Below are positions 23,877-26,248 of a stretch of 26,248 nt of DNA, piece after piece (within the stretch, counting starts at the first letter, position 1; the number at the start of each line of letters is the position of its first letter). This stretch comes from an uncultured Clostridia bacterium. Its GTDB lineage: Bacteria; Bacillota; Clostridia; UBA1381. Location of the stretch: contig CAKSSN010000031.1 in NCBI GenBank assembly GCA_934489015.1, forward strand, positions 1 through 26,248, in the 5' to 3' direction. Both the position numbers and the translations under genes were made by a program. The notes below the pieces were generated by a model that saw only the letters and a program-made list of their open reading frames with translations, did no database searches and had not been told where the DNA came from.

Positions 23877-25319
23877 TCATTCTTCCTGCTTTTTCGCGCC
23901 GCTGTTTATCGGCAGCTTTATAACAAAGCAGCTTCCGCCGTCTGCGTTATCCACAACATAAAGCGCTCCGCCGTGAAGCTGAACCGCTTCTCTTGCAATC
24001 GAAAGCCCAAGTCCCGTTCCGCCGGTTTCTCTCGCGCGCGAATCGTCGAGTCTGTAAAAACGCTCAAAAATCCGCTCCTTGTATTCGTCCGGTATTCCCT
24101 TTCCGCTGTCTATAACGTCAAGCTCCAGTTCGCTCTCCGTGCATATGCAATGCATTTTAACAACGCTTCCTATTTTTGAATACTTAACCGCATTGTCAAC
24201 AACGTTGTAAACCGCTTCCCATATTCTGTCATAGTCAAGCATTATCGGCATCATATCATCCGGCACATCAAGATTAATCGTTATATTTTTGCTAACCGCA
24301 ATCGGCACAAGCTTATTTTTAATTCTCTGAAGCATCAGACCGAAATCAACAAATTCAGGCGTCAGATGAGTCTGCCCCGAATCGAGCTTTGTGAGCAAAA
24401 GAAGCTTTTCTATTATTCTTGTCAGTCTGTCAACTTCCTCGCTCAAATCCGCCAGAAAGTCCTTAACCATAGCCGTATCCGGGTCGGGCGTTGACGTTAT
24501 GCTGTCGCACACAAGCTTTATTGTCGCCATAGGCGTTTTTAGCTCGTGAGACGCGTCGGAAACAAATTTTCGTCTTTTTGCCTCCAAATGTTCAAGTTCG
24601 GCACACATATAATTCATCGCTTCGGCAAGGCGGTCTATATCCTTGTTTCCTCTAAGCTCTATGCGCTTGTCGAAATTTCCTTTTGAAATTTCCTGCGCCG
24701 TGTCGATAAAATCAGTCATAGGTACGGCAATCGAATAGCCCATCCGCACGCTTAAAAAGCCGATAATAACCATAATTAAAATTCCCGAAACTATAAGGCT
24801 GCCTCTTACAAAGCCAACGAGTCTGTCCTCGCTTGCAAGCTGTTTTGAAAAATACATCGCACCGCACACGCTGCCGCCCTTTTTCACCGGAACACACACC
24901 GAAAGCGACGAAGCTCCGCCGTCGGATTTTGAACGCAGACTTCCCTGCTCACCCGAAAAAGCCCCCGTTATAAGGGAGCTTGTAAAAACTTTTCCTATAT
25001 CGGCAGACTCCGTATCATATACAACCGCCGCACCGCCGTCGAGCAGTATACCGCGCATACCCGTTCCGATTAAGCTTTCGCTTATGTATCTGCCGCTGTC
25101 CTCCTGCTCATCGTCCGCTATTACCTCCGCAATTATGTTCGCCTTTGCAAACATTTCGCTCTCCACCGCCGAATATATTCTTTTCGATACGGCGGAGGTT
25201 ATTATTAAAATCATAACAATCAAAGCCGCAGCCATAACGGTTATATTTGTTGCACCGATTTTCAGCTTAACAGGATCGGGGCGAAAATTTTTAATCTTTT
25301 CTGTAATAATATCCCACAC
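23877..25319 (-). CDS. Sensor histidine kinase (HAMP, HisKA, HATPase)
   Basis: A membrane sensor kinase of 480 residues from the GTG at 25319. It has TM1 (about 26-46), an extracytoplasmic sensor (about 50-168), TM2 (about 171-193), HAMP, then the H-box FVSDASHELKTPMATI with His258. The N-box VYNVVDNAVKYS, G1 DSGKGIP and G2 GTGLGLSIAREAVQLHGG are intact. The start is uncertain. TTG at 25364 would overlap the response regulator by 74 bases and GTG at 25319 by 29; neither has a good ribosome binding site, and translational coupling is likely. The kinase pairs with the regulator just upstream, and its signal is probably an envelope condition sensed outside the membrane. Confidence 0.9.
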   Translation of the reverse strand: MWDIITEKIKNFRPDPVKLKIGATNITVMAAALIVMILIITSAVSKRIYSAVESEMFAKANIIAEVIADDEQEDSGRYISESLIGTGMRGILLDGGAAVVYDTESADIGKVFTSSLITGAFSGEQGSLRSKSDGGASSLSVCVPVKKGGSVCGAMYFSKQLASEDRLVGFVRGSLIVSGILIMVIIGFLSVRMGYSIAVPMTDFIDTAQEISKGNFDKRIELRGNKDIDRLAEAMNYMCAELEHLEAKRRKFVSDASHELKTPMATIKLVCDSITSTPDPDTAMVKDFLADLSEEVDRLTRIIEKLLLLTKLDSGQTHLTPEFVDFGLMLQRIKNKLVPIAVSKNITINLDVPDDMMPIMLDYDRIWEAVYNVVDNAVKYSKIGSVVKMHCICTESELELDVIDSGKGIPDEYKERIFERFYRLDDSRARETGGTGLGLSIAREAVQLHGGALYVVDNADGGSCFVIKLPINSGAKKQEE

Positions 25320-25974
25320 CCCACTTTGTTTTAATATATTCCGGCTCGGCAGGATTGTTTTCAATCTTTTCTCTGAGCCGTCTTATATGAACGTCAACCG
25401 TTCTCACATCGCCCGGATAATCAAATCCCCAAGCAATGTCGAGAAGATTTTCTCTTGTATAAACCTTTCCGGGATTTTTCAAAAACAGCTCCAGCAAATC
25501 AAATTCCTTTGCCGTCAGCTCTATAACTCTGTCGCCTATCGTAACGCGCTTGAAATTGTAATCAAGCTTTATTCCGCCCGAAACCAAAACCTTGTCCCGA
25601 TCACCCTTTTTAACGGGATTTACGCGCCTTAATATCGCTTTAATTCTCGCCGTAACCTCGCGGATATTAAACGGCTTTGTTATATAGTCGTCCGCGCCGT
25701 ATTCAAGACCGAGAATTTTGTCAATATCCTCGCTCTTTGCCGTCAGCATAATAATAGGCACGTTTGAAAAGCTTCTCACGCTTCTGCATACCGAAAGACC
25801 GTCCATTTTCGGCAGCATAAGATCAAGCAGAATAAGATCTATCGAATCATCGTGCGCAAGGCGAACGGCTTCCTCTCCGTCAAAAGCGGTTTCAACCATA
25901 TATCCCTCTTGTTCCAGATTATATTTTATTCCCTTTACAAGCAATTTTTCGTCATCAACAACAAGAATTTTCAT
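25291..25974 (-). CDS. OmpR/PhoB-family response regulator
   Basis: A 227-residue regulator at the usual length. The receiver domain has acidic residues VVDDE, phosphoacceptor Asp51 in LILLDLMLPKMDGL, the Thr in MLTAK and Lys in YITKPF. A winged-helix output domain follows, ending GFDYPGDVRTVDVHIRRLREKIE and YIKTKWGVGYYYRKD. Start ATG is preceded by AAGGAGCGG. It heads the probable operon running through kinase, GerMN protein, wall hydrolase and methyltransferase. I see no good promoter in the short gap to the putative insertion sequence at the window edge. Confidence 0.96.
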   Translation of the reverse strand: MKILVVDDEKLLVKGIKYNLEQEGYMVETAFDGEEAVRLAHDDSIDLILLDLMLPKMDGLSVCRSVRSFSNVPIIMLTAKSEDIDKILGLEYGADDYITKPFNIREVTARIKAILRRVNPVKKGDRDKVLVSGGIKLDYNFKRVTIGDRVIELTAKEFDLLELFLKNPGKVYTRENLLDIAWGFDYPGDVRTVDVHIRRLREKIENNPAEPEYIKTKWGVGYYYRKD

Positions 25975-26097
25975 TAAATTACCGCTCCTTACACATAAAT
26001 ATTAGCCACGTGCAAAACTCCAAAGATATAGAGTTTATGCGGTTTTACGGATGTGGCGAATCCGTTTTGTCACTATAAATTAACATTTAATGTATAG

Positions 26098-26161
26098 AAA
26101 AAACCACTCTGATTTGGTATAATATAGTTGTAAACAAAATCCCACAAAGGAGAGTGGTTTT
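26098..26161 (+). promoter_or_regulatory. 12-bp inverted repeat enclosing a promoter and the ribosome binding site
   Basis: AAAAACCACTCT (26098-26109) is perfectly complementary to AGAGTGGTTTTT (26150-26161). The 3' arm overlaps the AAAGGAGAG ribosome binding site. Between the arms lies an extended -10 promoter, TGG-TATAAT (26114-26122). A transcript from this promoter lacks the 5' arm, while a read-through transcript would contain both. Confidence 0.7.
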
Positions 26162-26162
26162 T

Positions 26163-26248
26163 ATCTATCGTCAAGAAATTTTAAAAGACGTCAGTCTTTT
26201 TACTTCACAACCAAAATCCAAATTTTACGATGAATTATTCATCAATTT
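26163..26248 (+). CDS. 5' end of a probable transposase gene (partial)
   Basis: An open frame runs off the window edge and begins IYRQEILKDVSLFTSQ; it is the only open frame here. There is no ATG, GTG or TTG in frame after the ribosome binding site. The first suitable codon is ATC at 26163, 11 bases after GGAG, so either a rare start or a mutated ATG must be assumed. The adjoining promoter and inverted repeat are typical of the left end of an insertion sequence. I cannot assign a family from 28 residues, and the outer boundary, perhaps between 25985 and 26060, is not resolved. Confidence 0.4.
   Translation, partial: MYRQEILKDVSLFTSQPKSKFYDELFIN

Overview
The window looks like chromosomal DNA from a member of the Firmicutes, class Clostridia. 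The grounds are mid-GC coding DNA with strong AGGAGG-type ribosome binding sites, SigA-like promoters (TTGACA-N17-TATAAT), S-layer-homology and GerMN domains, a YkvI-type membrane protein, a heterodimeric ABC exporter of the BmrCD/YheIH type, and intergenic hairpin repeats of a kind I associate with gut Clostridia (from memory, not searched). I cannot name a species.

Layout. (1) Positions 1-251 hold an apparent free-standing non-coding RNA with its own promoter, four hairpins and a terminator. It is followed by a separate promoter driving a radical SAM gene and a patatin-like lipase (351-2131). (2) 2132-3005 is a gene-free cluster of palindromic repeats. (3) 3006-4344 carries a TMEM229/CmpB-like membrane protein, a YfcE-type phosphodiesterase (start corrected to GTG 3567) and a small MGMT-like protein. 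(4) 4600-15984 is a long, all minus-strand block. In order of transcription it holds an Lrp regulator, a class I aminotransferase, CTP synthase, two ABC exporter half-transporters, a 708-residue GAP1-N2-like protein, a Lys/Thr-rich membrane protein, a PaaI-like thioesterase and YebC. (5) 16179-17961 has a LOG-family hydrolase and a divergent YkvI-like membrane protein. (6) 18090-18469 is a four-tRNA operon (Pro, Val, Thr, Tyr) with promoter and terminator. (7) 18470-20980 is an accessory patch of repeats plus a frameshifted acyltransferase pseudogene. (8) 20981-25974, minus strand, is a likely operon: response regulator, histidine kinase, GerMN protein, SLH-glucosaminidase, SpoU-type RNA methyltransferase. 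(9) The right edge enters what looks like the left end of an insertion sequence.

Working together. The ABC pair, the GAP1-N2-like protein and the Lys/Thr-rich membrane protein are tightly spaced and are probably one functional module. GAP1 proteins are known from GTPase-centred conflict systems, but no GTPase gene is visible here, so this is the best candidate for an undescribed system. The two-component/GerMN/cell-wall-hydrolase operon resembles the actinobacterial MtrAB-LpqB arrangement and suggests envelope-stress or cell-wall control. All functional calls come from reading motifs by eye; no database search was run.
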